Positions 45,085 through 53,229 of a DNA stretch of 64,000 nt are shown in pieces (position 1 is the first letter of the stretch; every line of letters begins with the position of its first letter). Source of the stretch: Panacagrimonas sp052389915 (GTDB lineage: Bacteria; Pseudomonadota; Gammaproteobacteria; Nevskiales; Nevskiaceae); the NCBI GenBank assembly GCA_052389915.1, contig JBQTHL010000010.1:1-64000 (forward strand), written 5' to 3'. The notes under the pieces are model-generated. The model made no database searches. It was not told where the DNA came from and saw only the letters and a list, made by a program, of their open reading frames with translations. The position numbers and the translations under genes are program-made.

Positions 45085-45166
45085 GTCTCGCGCTCCTGGA
45101 TCAGGCGCCGGACGGCGCGTGGCGGATCGTACTGCAATGTGCCGATCCGCCTTGCGGTTCGCAGGG

Positions 45167-47242
45167 CTACTCGAAGCGCCACTCCAGACCCGCCGTCACC
45201 GACGCGCCCGGCAGCGGTGCAACATTCTTGATGAACGAGGTGTGGCGTCGCGCATCCTCGTCGAGCAGATTGCGTCCTCGAAGGAATATCAGAATCGTGC
45301 CGACCGGCGACCCGAACTCGTAATCCGCGTCCACCGACAACAGCGCATATCCGTCGGTCCCGGTTTCGAGTGAAGCGATGCGGTCTTGTTTCTGTACGCG
45401 CGTGAAGTCGACGCTCGCACTCCACGGCCGGCCATGTGCGTGAAAGCCCAGTCCCAGACGGGCCGGTGTGATTCGAGGCAAATCGTCGCCGTCGGCAATG
45501 CGGCCGCGGACGAGGTCGCCGAACGCACGTGCGCGCAACTCCGTTTCTCCGAGCTGCCAGCCGTAGCCGATCTCGCATTCGGTTCCCCAGAATCGCGCCT
45601 CGCCAGAGCGGTAATTGAGCAGCAGCAGTTCGCCGTCGGGATCGAAAGCACCTTCTTCGTCCACCCGATCAGCGATGCCGTCGACGCTCGCCACGCCACC
45701 GCCATCGGCGTCGAGTCCCGCATCGATCTCCTGCTGGAAAACGTAATCCGAGATGCGTTGATAAAACAGATTGATTCTCCAGTTGATCGGGCCGCCATGA
45801 CGATCCAGGCTCAACTCCAAATTGTTCGCGGTCTCCACGTCAAAACTCGCGTCGCCACGTTCGAAGCTGCTGGTGGCCAAGTGCGGGCCGAAGGAATAAA
45901 GCTCTTCGGCCACCGGCGAGCGTTGCGCGCGAGTGGCGTTGAACTTCACGTGGTATTTCTCGTCGAGCTCGAACAGCGCGCCGCCCGACAAGGACACGGG
46001 CGAGAACTTGCGCGGCGCCAGGTCCGTCTCCTGCGGCTCTATCTTGTCCTGATCGGAACGCACGCCCAGCTCGATGCTGCCGAACGACGTGGCTTGCTGT
46101 TCGATCAGGAACACGCCCACGCCGCGCGTATCGGTGAAGGGCACGAAGGCTTCATCGCCGATAGCCTGGAATTCGCGATCGCGCCGCTGCACGCCGAACA
46201 CACCGCGAAAACCCGCGAAGGGCTGGTGCACGAGCTCGATCCGGCTCTCGTTCTGCTGGTTCTTGAATACCGTGCCCGGTTCGCCCGGCCCCTCGAACTC
46301 GGTGTGCTCGTAGTCGTTGAAACCCGCTCGAAAGCGGATCGAGTCCCAACCGTCGAAAGGTTTGAGCACGCGCGCTTCGATGTCGACGCGAGTCTGCTCC
46401 AGATCGATGAACGCGGCTTCCTCGTTGGGTAATCCATACGTGGTTTCGAATTGGCTTACGCTCGCCGCGAGCGAACCGCGTTCCCAGAACTGAGCGGCGG
46501 AAACGGCGCCGGACTTCCTCTCCACCGCGCTGTTGGGCAACACGCCATCCGTGCCGCTTCCGTCCGCTGCGGAGTTGCCGTCGATGTCGTAGTCGTCTGC
46601 ATCGAGGTAGGCGCCGTCAACGCGTAACTGCGTCCCGCCGACGCCGTAGGCGAAATAACCGGAGGTGTTGCGCTCGTCGCCGTTGCTGCCGAATCCGCTG
46701 CGCAGCTTGCCTTTCGATCCTTCGGTGACTTCGTTCGGCAAGCGCTGGTCGACCACATTGACCACACCGGCCGAGGCGCTGCTGCCGTAAATCAGTGTCG
46801 CAGGTCCCTTAAGGATTTCGATCTGGTCGGCCTGCGCCGGATCGATGCTCACGTCGTGGTCGGAGCTGACGTCGGACGCGTCCATCGACGAGATGCCGTT
46901 CTCCAGCATCTGCACGCGCGGCCCGCCCTGTCCGCGGATGACCGGCCGGCCGGCGCCGCGGCCAAAGTCGGTGGAGGACACGCCCAGCTCGTGCTCCAAA
47001 GTCTCGCCGAGCGTGGCGCCGCGACGGCGATCCAGTTCCTCGCCCGCGAGAATTTCCGTGGGCTGTACCAGCTCGTCCGACGTGCGTGCGAAAGGATCGG
47101 CCGTGACGGTGATGGTTTGGATCTCGACCGGATCGAGTGGCGGCGGCGCAGCTTCCTGCGCAACGACAAGTGTGGGAACGACAACGACGAAAGCGCCGGC
47201 AATGGCGGCGCGCCAGGCCAGGGGCCCGAATGAAACTGACAT
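45167..47242 (-). CDS. ZnuD-like TonB-dependent receptor
   Basis: A protein of 691 residues: signal peptide 1-28, TonB-box region, plug domain about 50-165 and a 22-strand barrel ending in the aromatic GLEWRFE. The plug reads RPVIRGQGGPRVQMLENG and SSDHDVSIDPAQADQIEILK, the ZnuD zinc-receptor pattern, including the Asp/His loop. Zinc uptake is thus the likely job, though heme has been reported for the group. A small Cys/His protein gene lies directly upstream. I see no clear Zur operator. Confidence 0.9.
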   Translation of the reverse strand: MSVSFGPLAWRAAIAGAFVVVVPTLVVAQEAAPPPLDPVEIQTITVTADPFARTSDELVQPTEILAGEELDRRRGATLGETLEHELGVSSTDFGRGAGRPVIRGQGGPRVQMLENGISSMDASDVSSDHDVSIDPAQADQIEILKGPATLIYGSSASAGVVNVVDQRLPNEVTEGSKGKLRSGFGSNGDERNTSGYFAYGVGGTQLRVDGAYLDADDYDIDGNSAADGSGTDGVLPNSAVERKSGAVSAAQFWERGSLAASVSQFETTYGLPNEEAAFIDLEQTRVDIEARVLKPFDGWDSIRFRAGFNDYEHTEFEGPGEPGTVFKNQQNESRIELVHQPFAGFRGVFGVQRRDREFQAIGDEAFVPFTDTRGVGVFLIEQQATSFGSIELGVRSDQDKIEPQETDLAPRKFSPVSLSGGALFELDEKYHVKFNATRAQRSPVAEELYSFGPHLATSSFERGDASFDVETANNLELSLDRHGGPINWRINLFYQRISDYVFQQEIDAGLDADGGGVASVDGIADRVDEEGAFDPDGELLLLNYRSGEARFWGTECEIGYGWQLGETELRARAFGDLVRGRIADGDDLPRITPARLGLGFHAHGRPWSASVDFTRVQKQDRIASLETGTDGYALLSVDADYEFGSPVGTILIFLRGRNLLDEDARRHTSFIKNVAPLPGASVTAGLEWRFE

Positions 47243-47314
47243 GAAGAATCCTCGCGAACGTGAACCGCGCGTCGATGAGGTCGCGCAGAAAAAGGCTCAG
47301 AAAAGACGGGTCGA

Positions 47315-47337
47315 CCGGGCTCGATGAATGAGCCCGG
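47315..47337 (-). terminator. Hairpin between the Cys/His protein and TonB receptor genes
   Basis: An 8-bp stem CCGGGCTC/GAGCCCGG with a 7-base loop. On the minus strand TCTTTT follows after several bases. It could end or attenuate transcription before the receptor gene. Confidence 0.4.
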
Positions 47338-47348
47338 AGCGAATCCGG

Positions 47349-47633
47349 TCAGGCGAGGACAGCAGGAGGTCCGCGGGCGCGGGAAGGCGCTCGATAGCCG
47401 GCCGGTACGGCCGTGTTGTCGATGGGTTGGAACGCAAGGGCAGGCGCCTTGAGATCGAGCTGTGCAAGAGAATTGGCAGGGCCAGCGCTATTGCCGTGCG
47501 CAAAGGCGCAGATAACGCAGATTTCGTGATGCGCCGCCGTTCCGGCATGTTCCGGCGCGTGCTGCGCGGACGCCCACAAGCCGAACAGCAGGCTTGCGAC
47601 GAGCAGCAGCGGAGTCAGCGCGCGACGGGGCAT
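47349..47633 (-). CDS. Small exported Cys/His protein (DUF2946-like)
   Basis: A protein of 94 residues with a signal peptide (TPLLLVASLLFGLWASAQHA) and a short motif HHEICVICAFAHG, a CxxC with flanking histidines that could hold a metal. This is like the DUF2946 proteins often found beside metal-related TonB receptors. Placement just upstream of the ZnuD-like receptor supports a role in zinc or copper handling; this is inference. Confidence 0.68.
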   Translation of the reverse strand: MPRRALTPLLLVASLLFGLWASAQHAPEHAGTAAHHEICVICAFAHGNSAGPANSLAQLDLKAPALAFQPIDNTAVPAGYRAPSRARGPPAVLA

Positions 47634-47666
47634 GGACCAAAGTCTACTGCGTCGCGCCGACCGGAA

Positions 47667-48170
47667 TCACGTGAGCAATCCCCTGCCCCGCAGCCACGCG
47701 CGCGCATCGTCGCTGTCGTGTTCGAACCAGGCACGCGCGGAACCGAGAATGAAGTGGTAGCCCCAGGCGTCCATGTCGGCAAAACAGCGCTCCTGCGAAT
47801 ACCCCGCAAGACTATCGGCGAGCACGCACTGGAGGTAGCACACTGCGTTCTCCTCGGAGTCCGTGCCGCCTGCGTCGGTGTCCAACCCGGCGCGGCGCTG
47901 CGTGTCCATGCACAGGTAGTGGCTGGCCTCGTGCAGGACGGAGTGAACCGGCGTATCCGCACGCAGGTACAGCGTGGAACCGATGAGCCCTGCCTCGGGC
48001 TCGCCCCAGTAGGACCCGGGTATCAGCGCGTCATCCGCAATCAGAACCAGCTCAAGACCCCGAGGCCCGAACAGGACGCGCAAGTCTTCGATTCCCAGTG
48101 CGGACACGAGGGGCATGGTCGATTCCGACTTCGGTTCGACGCTGTGATTCGGACGTGTCGCTTCCCGCAT
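47667..48170 (-). CDS. Putative HExxH zinc metallopeptidase
   Basis: A protein of 167 residues without signal peptide. It contains VHSVLHEASHYLCM, an HExxH motif (HEASH) in a helix, and further on GTDSEENAVCYLQCV, where a Glu could be the third ligand as in small gluzincins. I know no named family for it. The start at 48170 is uncertain; an ATG at 48116 (MPLVSALGIEDL) would also leave the domain intact. Confidence 0.7.
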   Translation of the reverse strand: MREATRPNHSVEPKSESTMPLVSALGIEDLRVLFGPRGLELVLIADDALIPGSYWGEPEAGLIGSTLYLRADTPVHSVLHEASHYLCMDTQRRAGLDTDAGGTDSEENAVCYLQCVLADSLAGYSQERCFADMDAWGYHFILGSARAWFEHDSDDARAWLRGRGLLT

Positions 48171-48206
48171 AAGTGGCTTGCCCGCCTGACCCCTGAATTT
48201 CGCCCA

Positions 48207-48230
48207 CAGAAAACCCGCCGGAAGGCGGGT
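48207..48230 (-). terminator. Terminator of tRNA-Gln
   Basis: On the minus strand a 7-bp stem ACCCGCC/GGCGGGT with a 4-base loop followed by TTTCTG, 13 bases after the tRNA 3' end. Confidence 0.7.
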
Positions 48231-48242
48231 CTAGGGGAGGAG

Positions 48243-48316
48243 TGGCTGGGAGACTAGGGCTCGAACCTAGATAAACAGTGTCAGAGACTGTTGTCCTACC
48301 ATTAGACGATCTCCCA
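48243..48316 (-). tRNA. tRNA-Gln (anticodon CUG)
   Basis: 74 bases including an encoded CCA. Acceptor TGGGAGA/TCTCCCA with discriminator G, D-arm with GGTAGGAC, anticodon stem ACAGT/ACTGT around loop CTCTGAC (anticodon CTG, with T33), and T-loop GTTCGAGCC. U1-A72 and G73 are glutamine identity features. It lies downstream of rplM-rpsI on the same strand. Confidence 0.96.
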
Positions 48317-48339
48317 ACGGGAGCCTTCCTCCGAGTATC

Positions 48340-48366
48340 CCTGCGACCGGATTATCCGGTCGCAGG
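48340..48366 (-). other. Long perfect hairpin between rpsI and tRNA-Gln
   Basis: A 12-bp perfect stem (48340-48351 with 48355-48366) and a three-base loop. No T run follows, so it may be a processing or attenuation structure rather than an intrinsic terminator. Confidence 0.65.
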
Positions 48367-48379
48367 AGCAGCCTGCATT

Positions 48380-48781
48380 TTAACGCTTGGAGTACTGAGG
48401 AGCTCGGCGGGCCTTGTGCAGACCGACTTTCTTGCGCTCGACTTCGCGCGCATCGCGCGTCACCAGACCAGCGCCGCGCAGAATCGGGCGCAGCGTCTCG
48501 TCGTAGGTGAGCAGAGCGCGCGTGATGCCGTGACGGATCGCGCCGGCCTGGCCGGACGGGCCGCCGCCAGCCACCGTGATCTTGATGTCGAAGCGCGTCA
48601 GCGCATCACAGAGTTCGAGCGGCTGGCGTACCAGCATGCGCGAGGTCTCGCGGCCGAAGTAGGCCTCGACGGTCTTGCCGTTGATGGTGATGTCGCCCTT
48701 GCCGGGGCGCATGAACACGCGGGCCGCGGCGGTCTTGCGCCGGCCGGTGCCGTAATTTTGTACAGGAGTCTTGGTCGCCAT
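48380..48781 (-). CDS. rpsI: 30S ribosomal protein S9
   Basis: 133 residues. NYGTGRRKTAAARVFMRPG at the start and the C-terminal ARRAPQYSKR tail, whose last Arg reaches the P-site tRNA, are diagnostic. It follows rplM by 13 bases, the universal L13-S9 pair. Confidence 0.98.
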   Translation of the reverse strand: MATKTPVQNYGTGRRKTAAARVFMRPGKGDITINGKTVEAYFGRETSRMLVRQPLELCDALTRFDIKITVAGGGPSGQAGAIRHGITRALLTYDETLRPILRGAGLVTRDAREVERKKVGLHKARRAPQYSKR

Positions 48782-48794
48782 GTGTCGGTACCGG

Positions 48795-49232
48795 TCAGAA
48801 GTTCAGGGGCTGTGGCTGCTGCGCGGTGTGCGGGTGCTCGGCACCGGCATACACCTTGAGCTTGCGGTAGACGGCGTAGCCCAGCGGGCCCTTGGGCAGC
48901 ATGCCCTTGACGGCTTTTTCGAGCAGGCGCTCAGGGTGCTTGGCGAGCAGGTCCTGCATCGTGGTCTGCTTGATGCCGCCCGGGTGCTGCGTGTGGCGCC
49001 AGTAGATCTTGCCGTCCTTGCCGTTGAGCTTATTGCCCGTGGCGACGATCTTGGCGGCATTGATCACGACGATGTAATCGCCGGTATCGCAGTGCGGAGT
49101 GAACTCCGGCTTGTGCTTGCCGCGCAGACGGCGGGCAACTTCGGTGGCCAGTCGGCCGAGGACTTTGCCTTCTGCGTCAATCACGAACCAGTCGTGCTTG
49201 GCGTTCTGGGCATTAGCCATGAACGTGCTCAT
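48795..49232 (-). CDS. rplM: 50S ribosomal protein L13
   Basis: 145 residues from the ATG at 49232. WFVIDAEGKVLGRLATEVARR, here cited as GKVLGRLATEVARRLRGKH, HCDTGDYIVVINA and GMLPKGPLGYAVYRKLKVYAG identify it. AGGGTGAT precedes the start; an apparent 34-codon extension upstream has no family match and is excluded. Confidence 0.98.
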   Translation of the reverse strand: MSTFMANAQNAKHDWFVIDAEGKVLGRLATEVARRLRGKHKPEFTPHCDTGDYIVVINAAKIVATGNKLNGKDGKIYWRHTQHPGGIKQTTMQDLLAKHPERLLEKAVKGMLPKGPLGYAVYRKLKVYAGAEHPHTAQQPQPLNF

Positions 49233-49262
49233 CAGTATCACCCTGTGGGTAGTTATAGTTCG

Positions 49263-49283
49263 GTTGCCGATACGACAGGCAAC
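49263..49283 (-). promoter_or_regulatory. Hairpin in the rplM leader
   Basis: A 6-bp stem (GTTGCC/GGCAAC) with a 9-base loop, 31-51 bases before the L13 start. Ribosomal-protein leaders often carry autoregulatory stems, but I cannot match this to a known one. Confidence 0.35.
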
Positions 49284-49298
49284 TTCAAAACGCCGCGC

Positions 49299-49327
49299 AG
49301 GATAGTGAGGCGACCGGCTGAAAGCAA
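49299..49327 (-). promoter_or_regulatory. Candidate rplM-rpsI promoter
   Basis: On the minus strand TTGCTT (49327-49322), 17 bases, TATCCT (49304-49299). The start would be near 49292, giving a leader of about 60 bases that includes the hairpin at 49263-49283. Confidence 0.4.
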
Positions 49328-49477
49328 GCTGCAAACCGACTTGCTCACCGCCTCTATGCTAGGCACTCCCCTATCTTGGTCGAGATCACACGTTGCAGAA
49401 TAGCGGTCCACGATAACTCTCCCGCGGCGCCGGAAGCCGGCGCGGCATGGGTCTGAGCACAACACAAGAGCGGAGCA

Positions 49478-49798
49478 ATGCCGAAGATTGTTTTCATCGA
49501 AGCCAGCGGCAAGGAGCACGTCGTCGACGCCAAGCTCGGCGAATCCGTGATGCAGGCCGCGACTTCCAACATGGTGCCCGGCATCCTGGCCGACTGCGGC
49601 GGTAGCTGCACCTGCGCGACCTGCCATGCCTACCTGGACGAGCGTTGGGCCGACAAGCTGCCACCGGCCGGAGAGGATGAAATTGCGATGATCGAAGGCG
49701 CGCTCGACACGCGGCCTACCAGCCGCCTGACCTGCCAGATCAAAATTACGGACGCGCTGGATGGCGCCGTGTTCGTACTGCCGGCGTCGCAGTACTGA
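49478..49798 (+). CDS. [2Fe-2S] ferredoxin, putidaredoxin/adrenodoxin type
   Basis: 106 residues. Cluster ligands are Cys40, Cys46 and Cys49 in DCGGSCTCATCH and Cys86 in LTCQIK (an extra Cys44 lies in the loop). The sequence is closer to putidaredoxin-like ferredoxins that serve P450s than to the Isc ferredoxin. No P450 or reductase gene is in the window, so its partner is unknown. Confidence 0.93.
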   Translation: MPKIVFIEASGKEHVVDAKLGESVMQAATSNMVPGILADCGGSCTCATCHAYLDERWADKLPPAGEDEIAMIEGALDTRPTSRLTCQIKITDALDGAVFVLPASQY

Positions 49799-49894
49799 GA
49801 AACTCCGCGCGCACAGAGATATCGTTCATCTCGATTCAGAACGGATTCATGGCAGCGGCCTTAGCTTCGATGCATCTTGTCGAGGAGCATCACC

Positions 49895-50221
49895 ATGAAT
49901 CTCAAAACACTGATCGCTGGCGCCGCATTGACGCTCGCAGTTCTTCCAGGCTCTGCATCGGCGGGCGGCATCGATATCCGTATCGGAGTCGGGAACCCTG
50001 GCGTCGTCTACCACGATCGAGCGCCGGGCTACCGTTACGACCGCCGTCCTGTTTACTACTACGACCGCTACCGCCCGGAACCCACGTACCGGTATTACGG
50101 CAGACCCGTCGTCGTTTACCAAGACGATCAGCGCAATGATCGCTACTGGCGTAGCGATGCCCGCTGGGACGGTCGCCGCGATCATCATGATCGATCGCGC
50201 CATCATCATTGCGACGATTGA
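49895..50221 (+). CDS. Small exported Tyr/Arg/His-rich protein
   Basis: 108 residues with a signal peptide (LIAGAALTLAVLPGSASA). The mature chain is dominated by Tyr, Arg, Asp and Pro (YRYDRRPVYYYDRYRPEPTY) and ends in a His-rich tail (DHHDRSRHHHC). Such proteins are widespread in the periplasm and uncharacterised; the His tail could bind metal. Start at the ATG at 49895, preceded by GAGG. Confidence 0.72.
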   Translation: MNLKTLIAGAALTLAVLPGSASAGGIDIRIGVGNPGVVYHDRAPGYRYDRRPVYYYDRYRPEPTYRYYGRPVVVYQDDQRNDRYWRSDARWDGRRDHHDRSRHHHCDD

Positions 50222-50258
50222 TCGGCAGCCGGCTCCTGAAGAAAATCTGAGCTGCGTC

Positions 50259-50317
50259 GTAGGTCGGGCTTCAGCCCGACATTGCAGCGGCGCAAGTCGG
50301 ACTGAAGTCCGACCTAC
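50259..50317. repeat. REP-type doublet between the Tyr-rich protein and TetR genes
   Basis: Two palindromic units in inverted orientation: GTAGGTCGGGCTTCAGCCCG (from 50259) and GGACTGAAGTCCGACCTAC (to 50317). Each folds by itself, and the GTAGGTCGG/CCGACCTAC ends pair together. This is a common dispersed repeat type in gammaproteobacteria, here between convergent genes. Confidence 0.88.
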
Positions 50318-50339
50318 GCCGTAGCTGCAATGGAAATAT

Positions 50340-50984
50340 TTAGTTGCGCGGAGCCATCCCGCGCGCCACCAGATCCATGGTCGCGTCAACCTGCTGCGAA
50401 GAAGGCGATTGCCCCAACCACAGGCCGTGTCGCATGGCGGCGTAATGCATCACACCCATCAGGCTCCATGCACGCACTTCCGCATCTCCGGGAGTGAGGT
50501 CGCCGCGGTGTGATGCGGCCTGCAAGTCGGCGGCGTAAGCCTTGGCGAATTGCTCGTGATACTCGCGGAACGCCGGCTCGTCGACGAATTGCGATTCCTG
50601 CACGATCCGGTAAGCGCCGGGACGTGCGCAGACGAAAGCAACGAAGGCTTCGAAACTACGGCGCTCGGCATCCATCTGATCGTCCGCGCCGGTAGCGGCC
50701 GCGCGCACGACGCGCCTGAGGTTGCGGCCGATCTCGCGCACCAGGGTCACGAAAATTTCTTCCTTGGCGTGGAAGTAGAGGTAGAACGTGCCCTGCCCCA
50801 CACCCGCACGCCCGGTGATGGAACTGACAGATGCGAGATGAAAACCTTTGGAACCGAACTCTTCCTCGGCCGCCACAATCAGCTTGCGCCGGGTCGCTTC
50901 GCCGCGCGGTGTGACCGGCACCAAGGGGCCAGGAGAATGAGCCCGCATCGGTTCGTGTAGAGCGTGGTGAGTGTCGAGGATCAT
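50340..50984 (-). CDS. TetR/AcrR-family transcriptional regulator
   Basis: 214 residues. The DNA-binding domain spans about 25-80: RRKLIVAAEEEFGSKGFHLA, SVSSITGRAGVGQGTFYLYF and HAKEEIF. The C-terminal ligand domain is unassigned. The patatin gene lies about 150 bases upstream on the same strand, so the regulator may be its downstream partner or independent; its target is unknown. Confidence 0.92.
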   Translation of the reverse strand: MILDTHHALHEPMRAHSPGPLVPVTPRGEATRRKLIVAAEEEFGSKGFHLASVSSITGRAGVGQGTFYLYFHAKEEIFVTLVREIGRNLRRVVRAAATGADDQMDAERRSFEAFVAFVCARPGAYRIVQESQFVDEPAFREYHEQFAKAYAADLQAASHRGDLTPGDAEVRAWSLMGVMHYAAMRHGLWLGQSPSSQQVDATMDLVARGMAPRN

Positions 50985-51135
50985 GGGGAGCTGTTTTCGT
51001 GCGCTGGCGTTCGGGATCGGATATCTCCCGGATCGTGCTGAAGGATAAATCCGGGAGCCACGGCGCTACTTTCTCAGCGAGCACGACCGTTCGTGAACCG
51101 AACGGGACGAGCGGCCGGTCTGAGGTGAAGGCCGG

Positions 51136-52617
51136 TCAGCGGACGAGCGAGAAGCGCTTCTTGCGCGGAGCAACCGCACGTTCGAGGTGCCGTTCCTTCA
51201 ACACCAGCAGACAGTTCTCGAAGGCGCGCGAAATCGCAGTCTGATGGCGGATGCGCTCGATCTTGGGCCAGGTTGCACGCTCGCCTTCGCGGATGAACTG
51301 AGCCAGTTCCCGCGTATCCAGATTGCTGAACATGCGCAGCAACTGCCGGGGCGTGTGTCGCGGAACAATATTGATGTCGCCCGAATAACGCTGCGCGATG
51401 ACGGCGTTGAGCTGGTCCGCCACTCGTCGCACGGGCGATTCTCGCAGGTGCGAGCGCGCCAGCCGCACCGTGCCGCGTCCCGCATCGAGAACGAGTTGGC
51501 GCGCCAGCGGAAAGATGCCGCGACGTGTCTGCCGATCGTCGATCATGAACGGCACGACGTGCGGGTTGGTCTGACTGACGATGTAGTGGTTGACGTTGTG
51601 CAGTCGCGCCAAGCGCAGCATCGGCAGATCGCTGTAGACGGTGCCGTCGATCCATCGCTTGGACGGCATGTAAGGCACCACCTCGCCCTCGAAATTGCGT
51701 GCTGTGAGTTGCACCGGCGGGAACACGCCGGGCACGGCGCAGGACGCGAGAATCGAGCGACCGATCATCACGTACGGCGCGGTGAGATAGTTGAGCAGGC
51801 GACCCTGCTGGTGCGTCTCGGCCGCGGAAACGGTTACGCCGACGATGCGCCGCGTCCGCTCGAAGGCTTCGGTGAAGGTTTCCTCGCCCACGTTCAGCGC
51901 GAGGCACTGTTCGAGCTGGGTCGGGTTCATGAGCCCGCCGCTGCTCAGGACGCTGCGCAGGCTCACCCGCTGGAACGCTGCGAGGTTCAGGGATTCGGGG
52001 TCGAAGAGTTGCGGCAACTGGGCGTCGCTGCGCGTGCCCACCATGCCGCCGATGATCGCGCCGGCACTCGATCCGCTGATGACGCGCGGCAACAGGTGCT
52101 GCTCGAACAAGGCCTTGATGACGCCCAGGTGAAACATGCCCAGAGTCGCGCCGCCGGACAGCAGCAAGGCGCTGCGACCGAAGCTGGTGCCGGTGCGCTT
52201 GAAGAAAACGATCTTGTCGTCTTCCGAAAAATCCTTGAAGTCGCCGGCGCAGACGTAGTCCAGGCAGCGCACAACTTCGAACAAGTACTCCTCGATCAGG
52301 CGCTTGGTGCCGAAGCGCGCAAATCCGTACAGGCCGGGGTTGGTGATGTTGCCGAGATTGCCGTGCAGGCCTTCGTGCAGTGCGTGTACCAGGCGTTTGG
52401 CCTCGCCCGCCGCGCGCAACTCCCGCATTTCGGCGAGGCGCTCGCGAATCAGCAGATGGTCGTACTCGTCGCTGGCCTCGTCCTGCTTCCAGGCGTCCGC
52501 GCCCTCCAGTCGATCCAGATCGCGCGCTACCTCACACCACTCGGCGTAAGTCTTCGCGTGGTCCAGGTCGCGCAAACGCGCGGGGACCGGATTCTTGAAC
52601 GAGCGATAAACCAGCAT
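51136..52617 (-). CDS. Patatin-like phospholipase with DUF3336 N-terminus
   Basis: 493 residues. The N-terminal helical region (about 1-140) matches the DUF3336 part of bacterial and yeast TGL-type lipases (EYDHLLIRERLAEMRELR). The patatin domain has the oxyanion loop LSGGATLGMFHLG, nucleophile GSSAG and the aspartate of the dyad in WIDGTVYSDLP. It should hydrolyse phospholipid or triacylglycerol. No signal peptide. Divergent from the DUF456 gene. Confidence 0.93.
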   Translation of the reverse strand: MLVYRSFKNPVPARLRDLDHAKTYAEWCEVARDLDRLEGADAWKQDEASDEYDHLLIRERLAEMRELRAAGEAKRLVHALHEGLHGNLGNITNPGLYGFARFGTKRLIEEYLFEVVRCLDYVCAGDFKDFSEDDKIVFFKRTGTSFGRSALLLSGGATLGMFHLGVIKALFEQHLLPRVISGSSAGAIIGGMVGTRSDAQLPQLFDPESLNLAAFQRVSLRSVLSSGGLMNPTQLEQCLALNVGEETFTEAFERTRRIVGVTVSAAETHQQGRLLNYLTAPYVMIGRSILASCAVPGVFPPVQLTARNFEGEVVPYMPSKRWIDGTVYSDLPMLRLARLHNVNHYIVSQTNPHVVPFMIDDRQTRRGIFPLARQLVLDAGRGTVRLARSHLRESPVRRVADQLNAVIAQRYSGDINIVPRHTPRQLLRMFSNLDTRELAQFIREGERATWPKIERIRHQTAISRAFENCLLVLKERHLERAVAPRKKRFSLVR

Positions 52618-52734
52618 GCCGCGAGTGTATGCGAACCCCGGCCGGAGACCTCATGACCCTGCGGCCGCGTCGTCCACCGCCGCGGCAATTCCGCCGCTGC
52701 GCGTATTCATGTGGATCGAGGAAAATCCCCGAGC

Positions 52735-53223
52735 ATGGAAACTACCGAACTGCTGTTCGCCGCGCTGGCGCTGGTCATGATCGCGATCGGTCTCGCCGGC
52801 GCAATCCTGCCGGCGCTGCCGGGCCTGCCGCTGGTTTTTGGCGGGCTGTGGGTGCTGGCCTGGGTCGGCCATTACGAACGTGTAGGTGTGTTCACGCTCA
52901 GCGTGCTCGGCATATTGCTGGCGATCGGGCTGGCGCTGGATTTCATCGCGGGGAGCCTGGGTGCGCGCAAGTTCGGCGCAAGCCCACAAGCGGTGGCGGG
53001 CGCCACGCTGGGGACTTTCATCGGACTGTTCTTCGGATTGCCCGGGCTTATCGTCGGCCCCTTCGTCGGCGCCGTGCTCGGCGAGGTCAAGGCGCGCAGC
53101 GGCGTCGGTCAGGCGGCGATATCCGGAGTCGGCGCCTGGGTGGGGCTGATCGTCGGCATCGTCGCGAAGCTCGTCATCAGCATCGTGATGATCGGAATCT
53201 TCGCGTTCGACTGGTTCGTCTGA
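52735..53223 (+). CDS. DUF456 membrane protein
   Basis: 162 residues with four to five transmembrane helices and the Gly-rich pattern of DUF456 (GLAGAILPALPGLPLVFGGL, GLPGLIVGPFVGAVLGE). Function unknown; the Gly-zipper-like helices resemble small channels or scaffolds. It ends six bases before the end of the convergent transglycosylase gene. Confidence 0.88.
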   Translation: METTELLFAALALVMIAIGLAGAILPALPGLPLVFGGLWVLAWVGHYERVGVFTLSVLGILLAIGLALDFIAGSLGARKFGASPQAVAGATLGTFIGLFFGLPGLIVGPFVGAVLGEVKARSGVGQAAISGVGAWVGLIVGIVAKLVISIVMIGIFAFDWFV

Positions 53224-53229
53224 CCGAAG

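Noticed and set aside
49335..49360. A plus-strand TATGCT as a ferredoxin promoter
   Set aside because: No acceptable -35 lies 16-18 bases upstream, and it is more than 110 bases from the ferredoxin start.
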